NCBI GenBank assembly: GCA_041658185.1
Contig: JBBAAR010000006.1
Coordinates: 62,001-126,000, forward strand
DNA from: UBA8919 sp041658185
Lineage (GTDB): Bacteria; Elusimicrobiota; UBA8919
Reading direction: 5' to 3'
Length of the DNA: 64,000 nt
Shown: positions 8,543 to 16,738 of the stretch, one piece after another
Position numbering within the stretch: position 1 is the first letter of the stretch
Layout: each line of letters starts with the position of its first letter
Position numbers and translations under genes: made by a program
Notes under the pieces: model-generated
What the model saw: the letters and a program-made list of their open reading frames with translations, nothing else
Database searches by the model: none
Told to the model about the DNA's origin: nothing

Positions 8543-9619
8543 ATGATTAAAAAACAGTACTTGATGATTCCGGGTCCAACGATGGTGCCGGAGAGGATTT
8601 TGCGGGCGATGGTCCGGGAAATGATAAACCACAGGGGACCGGAGTTCACAAAAATTTTGACGGATGTTACCGTTGGAGTAAAAAAATGTTTCAAGACAAA
8701 AAATGATTTATTCGTAATTCCGTCGTCGGGTTCAGGCGGTATGGAGGCGGCTGCGGTAAATGTTTTGTCGGAAGGCGATGATGTGCTTGTCTTAAACATC
8801 GGCGCATTCGGTTCCCGTTGGGCAAAAATATTAAAAGCGTTCCGCGCTAATGTTGACGAAATAAAATTTGAGCGCGGCAAATCGGCGGATGTTAAAACCG
8901 TAGAGAAAAAATTGAAAGAGAAAAAATATAAAGCGGTGTTTTTTCAACAGAATGAGACATCAACGGGTGTCTTGAATGATGTAAAATCACTCGCAGAAGT
9001 AATAAAAAAATATGATGCTTTAATAGTTGTGGATGCGGTCTCCGGACTTTTAACCGCGGATTTAAGAACTGACGAGTGGGGGTTGGACGTCGTCGTTGCC
9101 GCTTCACAAAAAGCGTTTATGCTTCCGCCGGGGCTTTCGTTTATTTCATTTTCAAAAAAGGCCTGGCAGTATTATGAAAAAGCAAAAATGCCGAGGTTTT
9201 ACTGGGATTTTAAATCAATGAAGGACTGGGCTGATAAAGGTCAGAATCCATTTACCCCTCCTGTATCACTTTATTACGGGCTTGAAGAGTCACTTAAAAT
9301 GCTTGAAGAAGAAGGTCTTGATAATGTTTTTGAAAGGCATAAAAAATTGCGAGATTTAACAAGGGACGGTCTTAAAAAACTCGGCTTGAAACTTCTATCT
9401 ACCGACGATGTCGCGTCCAGTGCCGTTACGGCTGTATTTCCTCCGGCAGGTGTTGCCGCCGATGATTTAAGAAAAAAAATCAAAGAAAAATACGGTGTTG
9501 TTTTAGCCGGCGGTCAGGAGGACTTGAAAGGCAAAATCTTCCGCATAGGACATCTTGGCTATTGCTCGGAAACGGATATAATGGTTTCTTTGGATGCAAT
9601 ACAAAATTGTCTTAAATAA
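8543..9619 (+). CDS. Class V aminotransferase (alanine-glyoxylate / serine-pyruvate type)
   Basis: A PLP enzyme of the SgaA/AgxT group, 358 residues. It shows the GPTMVPERILRAM N-terminus, the PLP-contact stretch SSGSGGMEAA near residue 62, the conserved DAVSG near residue 165 and the Schiff-base lysine in ASQKAFMLPPG near residue 190. Such enzymes interconvert glyoxylate, alanine and serine, and in anaerobes often take part in serine synthesis; exact substrates cannot be read from sequence. It follows lon by one base, with GGGAG in the end of lon serving as ribosome site. Confidence 0.88.
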   Translation: MIKKQYLMIPGPTMVPERILRAMVREMINHRGPEFTKILTDVTVGVKKCFKTKNDLFVIPSSGSGGMEAAAVNVLSEGDDVLVLNIGAFGSRWAKILKAFRANVDEIKFERGKSADVKTVEKKLKEKKYKAVFFQQNETSTGVLNDVKSLAEVIKKYDALIVVDAVSGLLTADLRTDEWGLDVVVAASQKAFMLPPGLSFISFSKKAWQYYEKAKMPRFYWDFKSMKDWADKGQNPFTPPVSLYYGLEESLKMLEEEGLDNVFERHKKLRDLTRDGLKKLGLKLLSTDDVASSAVTAVFPPAGVAADDLRKKIKEKYGVVLAGGQEDLKGKIFRIGHLGYCSETDIMVSLDAIQNCLK

Positions 9620-9659
9620 AAAAATTACAATGGTTTTATCTGTGTAATCGGTGTTTAAT

Positions 9660-10397
9660 ATGAACGCAATTGAGATGAAAAATCTTACGAAAATTTATAT
9701 AAAAAAACGGCTGCTGAAAAATAAAAAATTTTTAGCGGTTGATAATTTAAGTTTTAATGTTGCCGAAGGAGAGATTTTTGGCTTTTTGGGTCCCAATGGT
9801 TCCGGAAAAACTACAACTATAAAAACACTTTTGGGACTTCTATATCCTTCAGCCGGCGAATGTTTTATTTTCGGAGAAAAAGTTCCGTCCCTTGCATCTT
9901 TGTCAAAAATCGGCTATCTTCCGGAGATACCTTATCTCTACAAGTATCTTACGGCAAAAGAGATTTTATCGCTTTATGGTTCCGTCTCGGGCGTTCCCGA
10001 AACAGTTCTTGTTAAACGCATTAATGAAGTTCTTGAAACCGTTAAACTAAAAACGGAAAAAGATACTCGTCTCGGCGAGTTCTCAAAAGGAATGCTTCAG
10101 AGAGTAGGCGTCGCACAGGCGATTATCCATCAACCGCAACTTTTAATTCTTGATGAGCCGTTCACGGGTCTTGACCCTATTGGTCTTAAGGATATGAGGG
10201 ATGTTATATTAAAACTTAAAGCCGAGGGTAAAACGGTGTTTTTTTCATCACACATAATTTCTGAAGCGGAAAAAATCTGCAGCCGCGTTGCTATAATTCA
10301 CAAAGGAAAACTTTTAAGAATAGTTGAAATTACCAGGATTAAACCCGGTTCGCTTGAAAATATTTTCATTGACGAGATAAATAAGGCGGAAAATTGA
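9660..10397 (+). CDS. ABC transporter ATP-binding protein
   Basis: A 245-residue ABC ATPase with Walker A GPNGSGKTT (about residue 44), signature LGEFSKGMLQRVG and Walker B LLILDEPFTGLDP followed by the H-loop FFSSHI. It pairs with the overlapping permease downstream, so the two form an ABC-2 type exporter or a membrane-remodelling complex. The substrate is unknown. I chose ATG 9660; a GTG three codons upstream lies in the ATCTGTGTAATCGGTG repeat remnant and is less likely. Confidence 0.92.
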   Translation: MNAIEMKNLTKIYIKKRLLKNKKFLAVDNLSFNVAEGEIFGFLGPNGSGKTTTIKTLLGLLYPSAGECFIFGEKVPSLASLSKIGYLPEIPYLYKYLTAKEILSLYGSVSGVPETVLVKRINEVLETVKLKTEKDTRLGEFSKGMLQRVGVAQAIIHQPQLLILDEPFTGLDPIGLKDMRDVILKLKAEGKTVFFSSHIISEAEKICSRVAIIHKGKLLRIVEITRIKPGSLENIFIDEINKAEN

Positions 10398-11152
10398 TGA
10401 AAAACATATTTCAAATAATGCGTTATACGGTTAAAGAAAATATAAGACACAAGATTTTTTATGTGCTCATTCTTTTTGCGTTCGCCATCATAGGTGCAGA
10501 TATACTTTTCGGCGTTCTTGCCGGCGACGAACAGGTCCGTCTGCTTCTTGATATGGGAATGGTTGCTATTGAAATATTCGGATTGCTTGTTGCTATTTTC
10601 GTTTCAGTTTCTCTTGTGCTCGAGGAGATTGAGTCAAAAACTATTTATCTTTTATTGTCCCGGCCCATAAAAAGGACCGAATATATTTTGGGCAGATATT
10701 TCGGTATGATTTTGACCGTAGGCATCGGTCTTTTGATTATGGTTGTCGTGCATCTCGGATTTTTACTTGCTATCGGATGGAAAAGCGAACTTGCTTATTT
10801 TTATTCCATTTTCGGAATTCTTTTGAAAATCATACTTATCTCTACCGTTGCACTTTTTTTCTCGCTTTTTTCCACATCTAGCGTTGCATCAATTGTTTTT
10901 ACGATATTTTTCTGGATACTTGGTTATCTCGGCACCGAGATTAAATTTTTATCTTCTAAAATGGTCAACATTTTTTTGAAAGCAGTCATAAAGTTTTTCT
11001 TTTATATAATTCCCAATTTCCAGTATCTCAATTTCAGAGACCGGTATGAAAATATTGACTATCTGATGCTCGTTCCGATAACATACACTCTTGTCTATTC
11101 AATTGTCTGTCTTATTTTGTGTTCAATACTTTTTTCCAAGAAAGAATTTTAA
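10397..11152 (+). CDS. ABC-2 type transporter permease
   Basis: A 251-residue integral membrane protein with about six hydrophobic segments and the LLLSRPIKRTEYILGRYFG motif (about residues 86-104) typical of NosY-like ABC-2 permeases. Its ATG overlaps the TGA of the ATPase, showing translational coupling. A TTG one codon upstream is also open but the ATG is preferred. It lies 26 bases before the histone-fold gene. Confidence 0.88.
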   Translation: MKNIFQIMRYTVKENIRHKIFYVLILFAFAIIGADILFGVLAGDEQVRLLLDMGMVAIEIFGLLVAIFVSVSLVLEEIESKTIYLLLSRPIKRTEYILGRYFGMILTVGIGLLIMVVVHLGFLLAIGWKSELAYFYSIFGILLKIILISTVALFFSLFSTSSVASIVFTIFFWILGYLGTEIKFLSSKMVNIFLKAVIKFFFYIIPNFQYLNFRDRYENIDYLMLVPITYTLVYSIVCLILCSILFSKKEF

Positions 11153-11178
11153 TTCGCAAAGCGAAGGGGGTGATAAAA

Positions 11179-11361
11179 GTGGCTGAAACAGTTGTTGTTG
11201 TTTCAAAGATTAAGAAGATGGGAAAGGCCGCGGGTTTAAGAACCGGCAAGGACTATATTGAGGCGTTATCCGCAAAAGTTGACGGCATGGTTAAGGCATC
11301 CATTGAGAAAGCAAAGGCGGACCCAAAAAGAAAAACGATAGGTGCGGAAGATTTGATATAG
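11179..11361 (+). CDS. Bacterial histone (single histone fold, HBb/CBFD-NFYB-HMF type)
   Basis: The 60-residue basic protein matches a minimal histone fold: helix 1 (VSKIKKMGKAAG, residues 8-19), a first loop with LRTGKDY, a long central helix (residues 27-47), then the histone loop-2 signature K50-R51-K52-T53-I54 with acidic E57-D58, and an almost absent third helix. The last two features are typical of short bacterial histones such as Bd0055 of Bdellovibrio, which bind DNA. The start is GTG 11179, set by an extended ribosome site (AGGGGGTGAT) that suggests strong translation. Upstream ATG-like starts would lie inside the permease. The role is DNA packaging or regulation by inference. Confidence 0.82.
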   Translation: MAETVVVVSKIKKMGKAAGLRTGKDYIEALSAKVDGMVKASIEKAKADPKRKTIGAEDLI

Positions 11362-11445
11362 CACGTGGCGAGTGGTTTGTAGTTGCCGAGCTTGCTCGGC
11401 TGAAAATAAGCCAACCAAGGTTGGCAACTACTACTCGCTGGTTTT
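11362..11445 (+). repeat. Nested palindromic element
   Basis: Outer arms GGCGAGTGG...TAGTTGCC (11367-11387) and GGCAACTACTACTCGCTGG (11423-11441) are near-inverse copies. Two perfect smaller palindromes lie within: GCCGAG-CTTG-CTCGGC (11385-11400) and CCAACC-AA-GGTTGG (11411-11424). It fills the gap between the histone gene and the next gene and could also act as a transcription or mRNA barrier. Confidence 0.7.
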
Positions 11446-11448
11446 ATT

Positions 11449-12501
11449 ATGGTTTGTACTCTTTTATTTCCGTTTGATATGGGGCTGGATTTGGATTTTT
11501 CCGACGACGAATTGCGTGCTGTCGCCAAGACGCTTTATCGCCAGAAATTATCTTCATTAACTTTTTTCGACGCCGTTTACGAAAATGCGGAAGTTGAATC
11601 CCGTATTTATAAATTCGGAAGCGGTTTGATTTCTGTTTCGTTTTCGGTTGACAAAAATCTTAAAGTATGCACACAGATATCCTGCATGTCGTCGCAAATA
11701 AAAATAAACGGAACGGGAATAATTGCCTATTGCCAAAAACTTTCTGAAGACATTATTGTTAAGGCACAGCAGTTCGCCACCCACAAATATGACCGTCGGC
11801 TGATGGATACTGAAATTTTCCCAGTTTTTACTATGGATAAATTAACCTCAACGGCCGATATATTTATCACAAAAAATCTGAAGACCCTCTACGGAATTGT
11901 TTCAGCCGAGAGTAACTATGAAAAGCTTTCCGGGTTTGTGTTAGACCAATCGCCGCTTGCAAATTACGGCTACTACGAGGACGAAATAATTCTTATTAAA
12001 AGATTCGGGGCGTTTATATCGTCGGACGAATCGGATGCAATCAAAGATGTAATAAAACTGGCGCTTGTCCAGTGGTGGACTCTTAAATCTTATGATTATA
12101 TTCTGCAAAAAGAACTTGACGATGCACAGAGACATCTCGCCGAGATCCCGTCGGGCATAAAGATACTTAAAACATTTGCACAATACAATAAATTCAGCAA
12201 GGACTCATTGGATTTTGACAGGGATAAACTTGAAATTATATCCAGCATTCACACCGGCGTCCCCGAGATAGAAAATGACTGGCATTTGAAAATGCTTCAT
12301 ACGAATATAAATAAAATTTTTAACACCGACGACATAGAAAAATGGGTGGAGACAAAAATCACAAGAATTGAAGATTCCTACGAAAATGCCCGTGATTTTT
12401 TGTCAACAAATTTTTTTATACTTCTGGATATTATATTTTTTCTGTCGTTGGCATGGAGTATTTTTGACACATACTTATTATGGAAAATGTCTGTAAAATG
12501 A
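11449..12501 (+). CDS. Hypothetical protein with a C-terminal membrane anchor
   Basis: A 350-residue protein I cannot assign with confidence. The first 300 residues look soluble and mixed alpha/beta. The C-terminus has one strong hydrophobic segment (about residues 323-345, NFFILLDIIFFLSLAWSIF). The layout, a soluble region then a helical stretch and a terminal membrane segment, loosely recalls the RMD1/YagE (DUF155) family, but that is only an impression. The ATG at 11449 lacks a ribosome site and an ATG at 11479 is an alternative. It is followed by another palindromic repeat before tolQ. Confidence 0.6.
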   Translation: MVCTLLFPFDMGLDLDFSDDELRAVAKTLYRQKLSSLTFFDAVYENAEVESRIYKFGSGLISVSFSVDKNLKVCTQISCMSSQIKINGTGIIAYCQKLSEDIIVKAQQFATHKYDRRLMDTEIFPVFTMDKLTSTADIFITKNLKTLYGIVSAESNYEKLSGFVLDQSPLANYGYYEDEIILIKRFGAFISSDESDAIKDVIKLALVQWWTLKSYDYILQKELDDAQRHLAEIPSGIKILKTFAQYNKFSKDSLDFDRDKLEIISSIHTGVPEIENDWHLKMLHTNINKIFNTDDIEKWVETKITRIEDSYENARDFLSTNFFILLDIIFFLSLAWSIFDTYLLWKMSVK

Positions 12502-12504
12502 ACA

Positions 12505-12600
12505 GCACGGAATAGGCACGGAAGCCCGCTAAAGCGGGACACGGAACAGGCACAGAACCGTTCCGAGTCAGTTCCGTGTATTAAGTCCTGTGTCAGTTCT
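12505..12600 (+). repeat. Imperfect palindrome with nested CCCGCT-AA-AGCGGG
   Basis: GGCACGGAA and ACACGGAACAGGCACAG words on the left face TTCCGTGTATTAAG and CCTGTGTCAGTTC on the right. A perfect small palindrome (12525-12538) is inserted in the left arm. The design matches the elements at 4052 and 11362. No coding potential is evident. Confidence 0.7.
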
Positions 12601-12619
12601 ATGTTTTCTTGGAGGTAAA

Positions 12620-13243
12620 ATGTTTGAATCACTGGATTTTTTTCAACTTTTAAGTAAGGGCGGATATACGATTATCGTTCTGATGATGTGTTCTGTGATT
12701 TCCGTTGCGGTTGCCGTTGAAAAGTTTATTGTTCTGTCAAAAATGAAAAACATGTCAAAAAAAGAAATCGACGCAATTCAGTCCGCCGTCGCTTCGTCCG
12801 ATATAAAAACCGCTTCGGAAATTTCTCAAAAAAGCAAAACGTTTTTAGGGGACGTATTGGCGGAAGGGCTCAAAAATAAAAACGGTGTTGCTGTTAAAGA
12901 ATCCGTTTTAAGAAAAATCTCGCAAAAAGTTTTTTCTCTTGAAAAATATCTTGCTGCCGTCGGAACAATCGGTGCCATTACGCCTTTTATCGGGCTTTTG
13001 GGGACCGTTGTGGGCATTATGCGCGCTTTTCATGATTTGGGAAAATACGGAGTCGGAAATCCTTCAATCGTCTCCTCCGGAATTGCCGAGGCGCTTATCG
13101 CCACCGCTACCGGACTTTTGGTTGCGATTCCGTCCGTTATACTTTACAATTATTTTTCAAAAAGAATAAACCGTATGGCGGCTGATGTGGAAAATACGGC
13201 TTTTGAAATTTTGAATCCTTTAATTTATGGCAATATCGGATAA
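12620..13243 (+). CDS. MotA/TolQ/ExbB proton channel family protein
   Basis: A 207-residue inner-membrane protein of the TolQ/ExbB family, which with its TolR/ExbD partner forms a proton-driven motor energising the outer membrane. It has an N-terminal transmembrane segment (about residues 14-38), a cytoplasmic loop, and two further segments carrying the family signature GTIGAITPFIGLLGTVVGIM near residue 115. The ATG is set by GGAGG 5 bases upstream. TolR/ExbD overlaps its end. Neither TonB nor TolA/TolB/Pal genes are adjacent, so Tol and Exb roles cannot be told apart. Confidence 0.92.
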   Translation: MFESLDFFQLLSKGGYTIIVLMMCSVISVAVAVEKFIVLSKMKNMSKKEIDAIQSAVASSDIKTASEISQKSKTFLGDVLAEGLKNKNGVAVKESVLRKISQKVFSLEKYLAAVGTIGAITPFIGLLGTVVGIMRAFHDLGKYGVGNPSIVSSGIAEALIATATGLLVAIPSVILYNYFSKRINRMAADVENTAFEILNPLIYGNIG

Positions 13244-13643
13244 TAATTCAAGAAGAATAATGTCGGAGATAAATATCACGCCTTTTACGGACGTGGTGCT
13301 GGTGCTTTTAATTATTTTTATGGTGACAACTCCTTTGATTATGCAGGCGGGGATTCCGGTAAAACTTCCCAAAACCCAGACGGTAAGCGATGTCTCGGAA
13401 GCGGGACTTACCATTACACTGACATCGGACGATAAAATGTATTTTAATGATGTTGAGATAAATAAAAATCATCTTGAAAATTCGCTGAAAAACCGACTCC
13501 TGAACGACCCGAATTTGCTTGTGATAATAAAAGCAGACACGCACACTTATCACGGTAATGTCGTTGAAATTCTTGATATGGCAAAATCATTAGGAGTGAA
13601 GCGTCTGGCGATTGCTACCGAGGCCAAGGGGATGAAAAAATGA
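13227..13643 (+). CDS. ExbD/TolR family biopolymer transport protein
   Basis: The 138-residue partner of the preceding channel. It has the family N-terminus MSEINITPFTDVVLVLLIIFMVTTP, with the membrane-embedded aspartate of FTDVVLVLL near residue 20, one transmembrane segment and a periplasmic C-terminal domain. It overlaps tolQ/exbB by 17 bases and the following response regulator by four bases, so all three are probably translationally coupled. Confidence 0.92.
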   Translation: MAISDNNSRRIMSEINITPFTDVVLVLLIIFMVTTPLIMQAGIPVKLPKTQTVSDVSEAGLTITLTSDDKMYFNDVEINKNHLENSLKNRLLNDPNLLVIIKADTHTYHGNVVEILDMAKSLGVKRLAIATEAKGMKK

Positions 13644-13999
13644 AAATACTTGTAGTTGATGATGATGCCGAGATAAGAGAATTATTGAAGATTTTTTTAG
13701 AGTCCAACGGACATACCGTTGTTTTAATTGACAAAGGCGAGCCGGTGATTAAGACGGTTCTTAACGAAACATTCGCACTGGTTCTGTTGGATGTAAATCT
13801 GCCCGATATAGACGGAATTGGAGTGCTTAAAAAAATTCATAAGGTTGATGCGGAACTTCCGGTTGTGATGATAACAGGTTTCAAGGATGCCGAAAAAGTT
13901 ATTACCGCTTTCCGGGAGGGGGCAGTTGACTGCGTGTTAAAACCGCTCAATTTTGAATATCTGAAAACAAGCGTACTTAACCGTGCAAGAAAGGTGTAA
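13640..13999 (+). CDS. Response regulator receiver protein (CheY-like)
   Basis: A 119-residue stand-alone receiver domain. The acidic pocket (DDD at residues 7-9), phosphoacceptor D51 in LLDVNLPD, T79 and K101 in VLKPLNF are all present. No output domain. It overlaps the ExbD/TolR gene (ATGA) and the DUF2344 gene. No histidine kinase is next to it; the only kinase in the window is 40 kb away at 54024. Confidence 0.92.
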   Translation: MKILVVDDDAEIRELLKIFLESNGHTVVLIDKGEPVIKTVLNETFALVLLDVNLPDIDGIGVLKKIHKVDAELPVVMITGFKDAEKVITAFREGAVDCVLKPLNFEYLKTSVLNRARKV

Positions 14000-14672
14000 T
14001 ATCACGAGAGCGATATCCAAGATAAGAGTTAAATATACCAAGGGAAAACCGCTGAGATTTCTGACGCATCTTGAAGTTGTGTCGGCAATTCGTCAGGCCG
14101 TCCGCCGCGCTTCTTTACCGGTGTGCATATCTTCCGGGTTCAGTCCCCAGCCAAAGGTCTCGTTCGGTCCTCCTCTTGCCGTCGGATATACTTCAAACTG
14201 TGAAATTTTTGATATGGAAATGTTCCGCAGAATTGGAGCAGACGAAGTTGAAAAATCCTTATCTTCAAGTATGCCGCCCGCCCTCGGTATTATATCAGCG
14301 TCGTCTGTTCCGGTTGTTTCCAAATCCGTAGAATTGCTTGTAAATGCGGCAAAGTATTCGGCTGAGATGTCTTTACAAAATGAGGTTGCGCAGATAAAAA
14401 TAAAAGATTTTTTTTCAGCGAAAGAATTTTTAATAGAAAGAATTACGGATAAAAGCAGAAGAACTATTGATGTCAGGCCGCTAATGGTTTATATGAAATA
14501 TGCCGCCGGTAAAATTGAAATGCTTTTGAGGTTCGGTCCCCAAAAAACCGCCAAACCGGATGTAGTAATTCAAAAAGTTTTTGGTTTATCCGACGCTGAA
14601 AAATCCGAGTTAATAATAAACAGGGACGAGTTTTTTTACGAGACGGCAAACGGAGAATTAATAAAAATATGA
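13983..14672 (+). CDS. DUF2344 / TIGR03936-family radical SAM-linked protein
   Basis: The 229-residue protein matches the domain usually fused to, or encoded beside, a YgiQ-like radical SAM protein: IRVKYTKGKPLRFLTHLEV near residue 14, then LPVCISSGFSPQPKVSFGPPLAVGY. The next gene is RNase G, the usual neighbour, which supports the assignment. The radical SAM partner is not in the window. Biochemical function is unknown. The GTG start is uncertain: it overlaps the response regulator by 17 bases and the conserved part begins at ISKIRVKY, about 11 codons later. Confidence 0.82.
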   Translation: MQERCNITRAISKIRVKYTKGKPLRFLTHLEVVSAIRQAVRRASLPVCISSGFSPQPKVSFGPPLAVGYTSNCEIFDMEMFRRIGADEVEKSLSSSMPPALGIISASSVPVVSKSVELLVNAAKYSAEMSLQNEVAQIKIKDFFSAKEFLIERITDKSRRTIDVRPLMVYMKYAAGKIEMLLRFGPQKTAKPDVVIQKVFGLSDAEKSELIINRDEFFYETANGELIKI

Positions 14673-16108
14673 AAGAAATTTTAGCGAATTGTACTGAGGA
14701 TGAAATAAGGGTTGCTATTGTAGAGGACGGACATCTTACTGATTTTTTTATTGAGCGTCTCGGCGAGGAAAACATAGTCGGCAATATCTACAAAAGTAAG
14801 GTTGTATCGGTTCTTGACGGTATTCAAGCGGCTTTTGTTAATATCGGCGTTTCAAAAAACGGTTATCTTCCATACTCGGAACTTACGGTAAATAAATCAG
14901 AATTGCCGAAGGCGAAATTTTTACTCACTCAGGTAACCAAGGGTCCGCTTGGCACAAAGGGCTCAAAACTTACTCAGCAGATTTCTCTTCCGGGGCATTA
15001 TCTTGTCTACATACCGAGTTCTCTTCACATAGGTGTTTCCAAAAATATCACCGACGAGAAAGAACGGTTCCGGCTTAAATCAATAATTGAGGAAATCAAA
15101 TCGTCAACCGGCGGGTTCATAATAAGAAGCGAAGGCGCGGGAAAAGAAAAAGATGTTTTTAAGCGGGAGATAAAATATCTGGTTCGTCTTTGGGAAATAA
15201 TAAATAAAAAATTTGAGACAGCCGCTGGTGTTGCACTTTTACACAGGGATTTAGGGCTGGTTTTTAAGACGGTGCGGGATTATCTCAACGAAGATGTGTC
15301 TGCATTTTTTATCGATTCAAAAGACGAATATGAGGACACGCTGAATTTTGTAGAGATGGTTTCACCTAAGTTCAAAGAAAAAATTCATCTTTATAAAGGC
15401 AAGACGCCGATTTTTGAGATGAACCCTGCTTCGGAAATCAGAAGCGGTGCAAGCAACATTGAACAGCAGGTAACAAACATTCAAAAACAGAAAATAAAAT
15501 TACCGTCGGGCGGATACATAATAATTCAGGAAGCGGAAACGCTCTGCGCTATTGATGTCAACAGCGGAAAATTCACAAAAGCCGGTTCATTAGATGAAAT
15601 AATTTTAAGAACCAATTTAGAGGCACTTTATGAAATAGCGGCACAATTGCGTTTAAGAAATATAGGCGGCATTATCGTTATAGATTTGATTGACATGCAC
15701 CGCTCCAGCGACAGAAAAAAAGTGTTCAAACTTCTGCTTGAACTGGTAAGAAAAGATAAAGCAAAAACTGAGGTTCTTCCCGTCACCAAACTCGGGCTTA
15801 TTGAAATGACCCGGCAGCGTAAAACGGAGAGTATGGTTAATTTTCTCTCGGAAACCTGTCCTTATTGCGAGGGCAGCGGGCAGGTATTATCAAGGGAGAC
15901 GATGGCTATAAAAATCAAAAGAGAGATATTAAAACTTGTCACCCGCGGCGGAGAACAGCCGGTCCGCCTGATAGTTCATCCGGATATCGCTGAAGTTTTT
16001 GACGAGGAATACACAAAAAAAATAGAAAACAGAATAAACAGAAAAATAGTTGTTGAGGCAAACTCACAGGTCCATCGCGAGGATTACAGGATAATTTTAG
16101 GAAACTGA
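14669..16108 (+). CDS. rng: Ribonuclease G (Rne/Rng family)
   Basis: A single-strand-specific endoribonuclease of 479 residues, the short RNase G form without the long RNase E tail. It shows the S1-like domain near the N-terminus (VGNIYKSKVVSVLDGIQAAFVNIG), the DNase I-like catalytic region with AIDVNSGKF near residue 295 and IVIDLIDM near residue 337, and the zinc-link motif CPYCEGSG near residue 397. It overlaps the upstream gene by four bases. Expected role: rRNA maturation and mRNA decay. Confidence 0.95.
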   Translation: MKEILANCTEDEIRVAIVEDGHLTDFFIERLGEENIVGNIYKSKVVSVLDGIQAAFVNIGVSKNGYLPYSELTVNKSELPKAKFLLTQVTKGPLGTKGSKLTQQISLPGHYLVYIPSSLHIGVSKNITDEKERFRLKSIIEEIKSSTGGFIIRSEGAGKEKDVFKREIKYLVRLWEIINKKFETAAGVALLHRDLGLVFKTVRDYLNEDVSAFFIDSKDEYEDTLNFVEMVSPKFKEKIHLYKGKTPIFEMNPASEIRSGASNIEQQVTNIQKQKIKLPSGGYIIIQEAETLCAIDVNSGKFTKAGSLDEIILRTNLEALYEIAAQLRLRNIGGIIVIDLIDMHRSSDRKKVFKLLLELVRKDKAKTEVLPVTKLGLIEMTRQRKTESMVNFLSETCPYCEGSGQVLSRETMAIKIKREILKLVTRGGEQPVRLIVHPDIAEVFDEEYTKKIENRINRKIVVEANSQVHREDYRIILGN

Positions 16109-16114
16109 AAAAGG

Positions 16115-16162
16115 CAGGTTAAAGGTATAAATTAAAGGTTTAAAATTTTAACCGTTAACCTT
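16115..16162 (+). repeat. Imperfect inverted repeat of GGTTAA/TTAACC words
   Basis: The 60-base gap after rng holds AGGTTAAAGGTATAAATTAAAGG facing TTTTAACCGTTAACCTT. It is a low-complexity hairpin of the same style as the other intergenic elements. It could also weaken readthrough but lacks a GC-rich stem for a classical terminator. Confidence 0.5.
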
Positions 16163-16168
16163 ATTTAT

Positions 16169-16738
16169 ATGACACCGGAAGCAAAAAGAAAAATATCACA
16201 CTGGTTTATACTTTTAGTGCCGTTTTTTTATATATTTTTTCTTTCCCAAAAAACGGTGCTTTTACTTTTGGCGATTGTGATGTCAACAGTTATAATTTTT
16301 GAATTACTTCGTCTAAAAAATGAAAAATTGAACCAAAAATTACTGAAATTTTTTGACGGAATCTATCGCGAAACCGAAGCAAAAAATGTCTCAACGCTTA
16401 TTTTCACTCTGTCCGGCATATTTTTTACTGTTCTTTTTTTTGAAAAAGAAATTGCTCTACTTGCTATATTTTTCCTTACATTCGGCGACGGTTTTGCCGC
16501 CCTTGTTGGCGAGAAATACGGGAAACATAAAATTTTCAGGAAAAAAAGCTGGGTAGGAGTTGCAACGAATCTTTTAACCTGTTTATTTGTCGGTATTATA
16601 TTTTCCTTTTTTACCGATATAAAATTTTCGCAGATTTTTTTCGGCTCCCTTGCCGCAACAGTTATAGAACTCCTTCCCGTAAAAGATAACTTTGTAATCC
16701 CAATAATTTCTGCTTTTGTTGTAAAATTATTGAAATGA
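16169..16738 (+). CDS. Dolichol/phytol-kinase-like or CTP-transferase-type membrane protein
   Basis: A 189-residue protein with about six transmembrane segments. The motif FGDGFAALVGEKYGKHKIF (about residues 109-127) matches the DGDAxAxxxGxxxG-type nucleotide-binding signature of the SEC59/phytol kinase and phosphatidate cytidylyltransferase-like group. Such proteins phosphorylate polyprenols, phytol or diacylglycerol using CTP. The substrate here is unknown. The ATG at 16169 starts just after the repeat with no obvious ribosome site. It overlaps the ABC ATPase start by four bases. Confidence 0.75.
   Translation: MTPEAKRKISHWFILLVPFFYIFFLSQKTVLLLLAIVMSTVIIFELLRLKNEKLNQKLLKFFDGIYRETEAKNVSTLIFTLSGIFFTVLFFEKEIALLAIFFLTFGDGFAALVGEKYGKHKIFRKKSWVGVATNLLTCLFVGIIFSFFTDIKFSQIFFGSLAATVIELLPVKDNFVIPIISAFVVKLLK

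Noticed and set aside
8146..8880. 244-codon minus-strand frame antisense to lon and the aminotransferase
   Set aside because: It overlies two well-conserved genes, the predicted protein has no recognisable domain and shows the low-complexity composition of a reverse-frame shadow.
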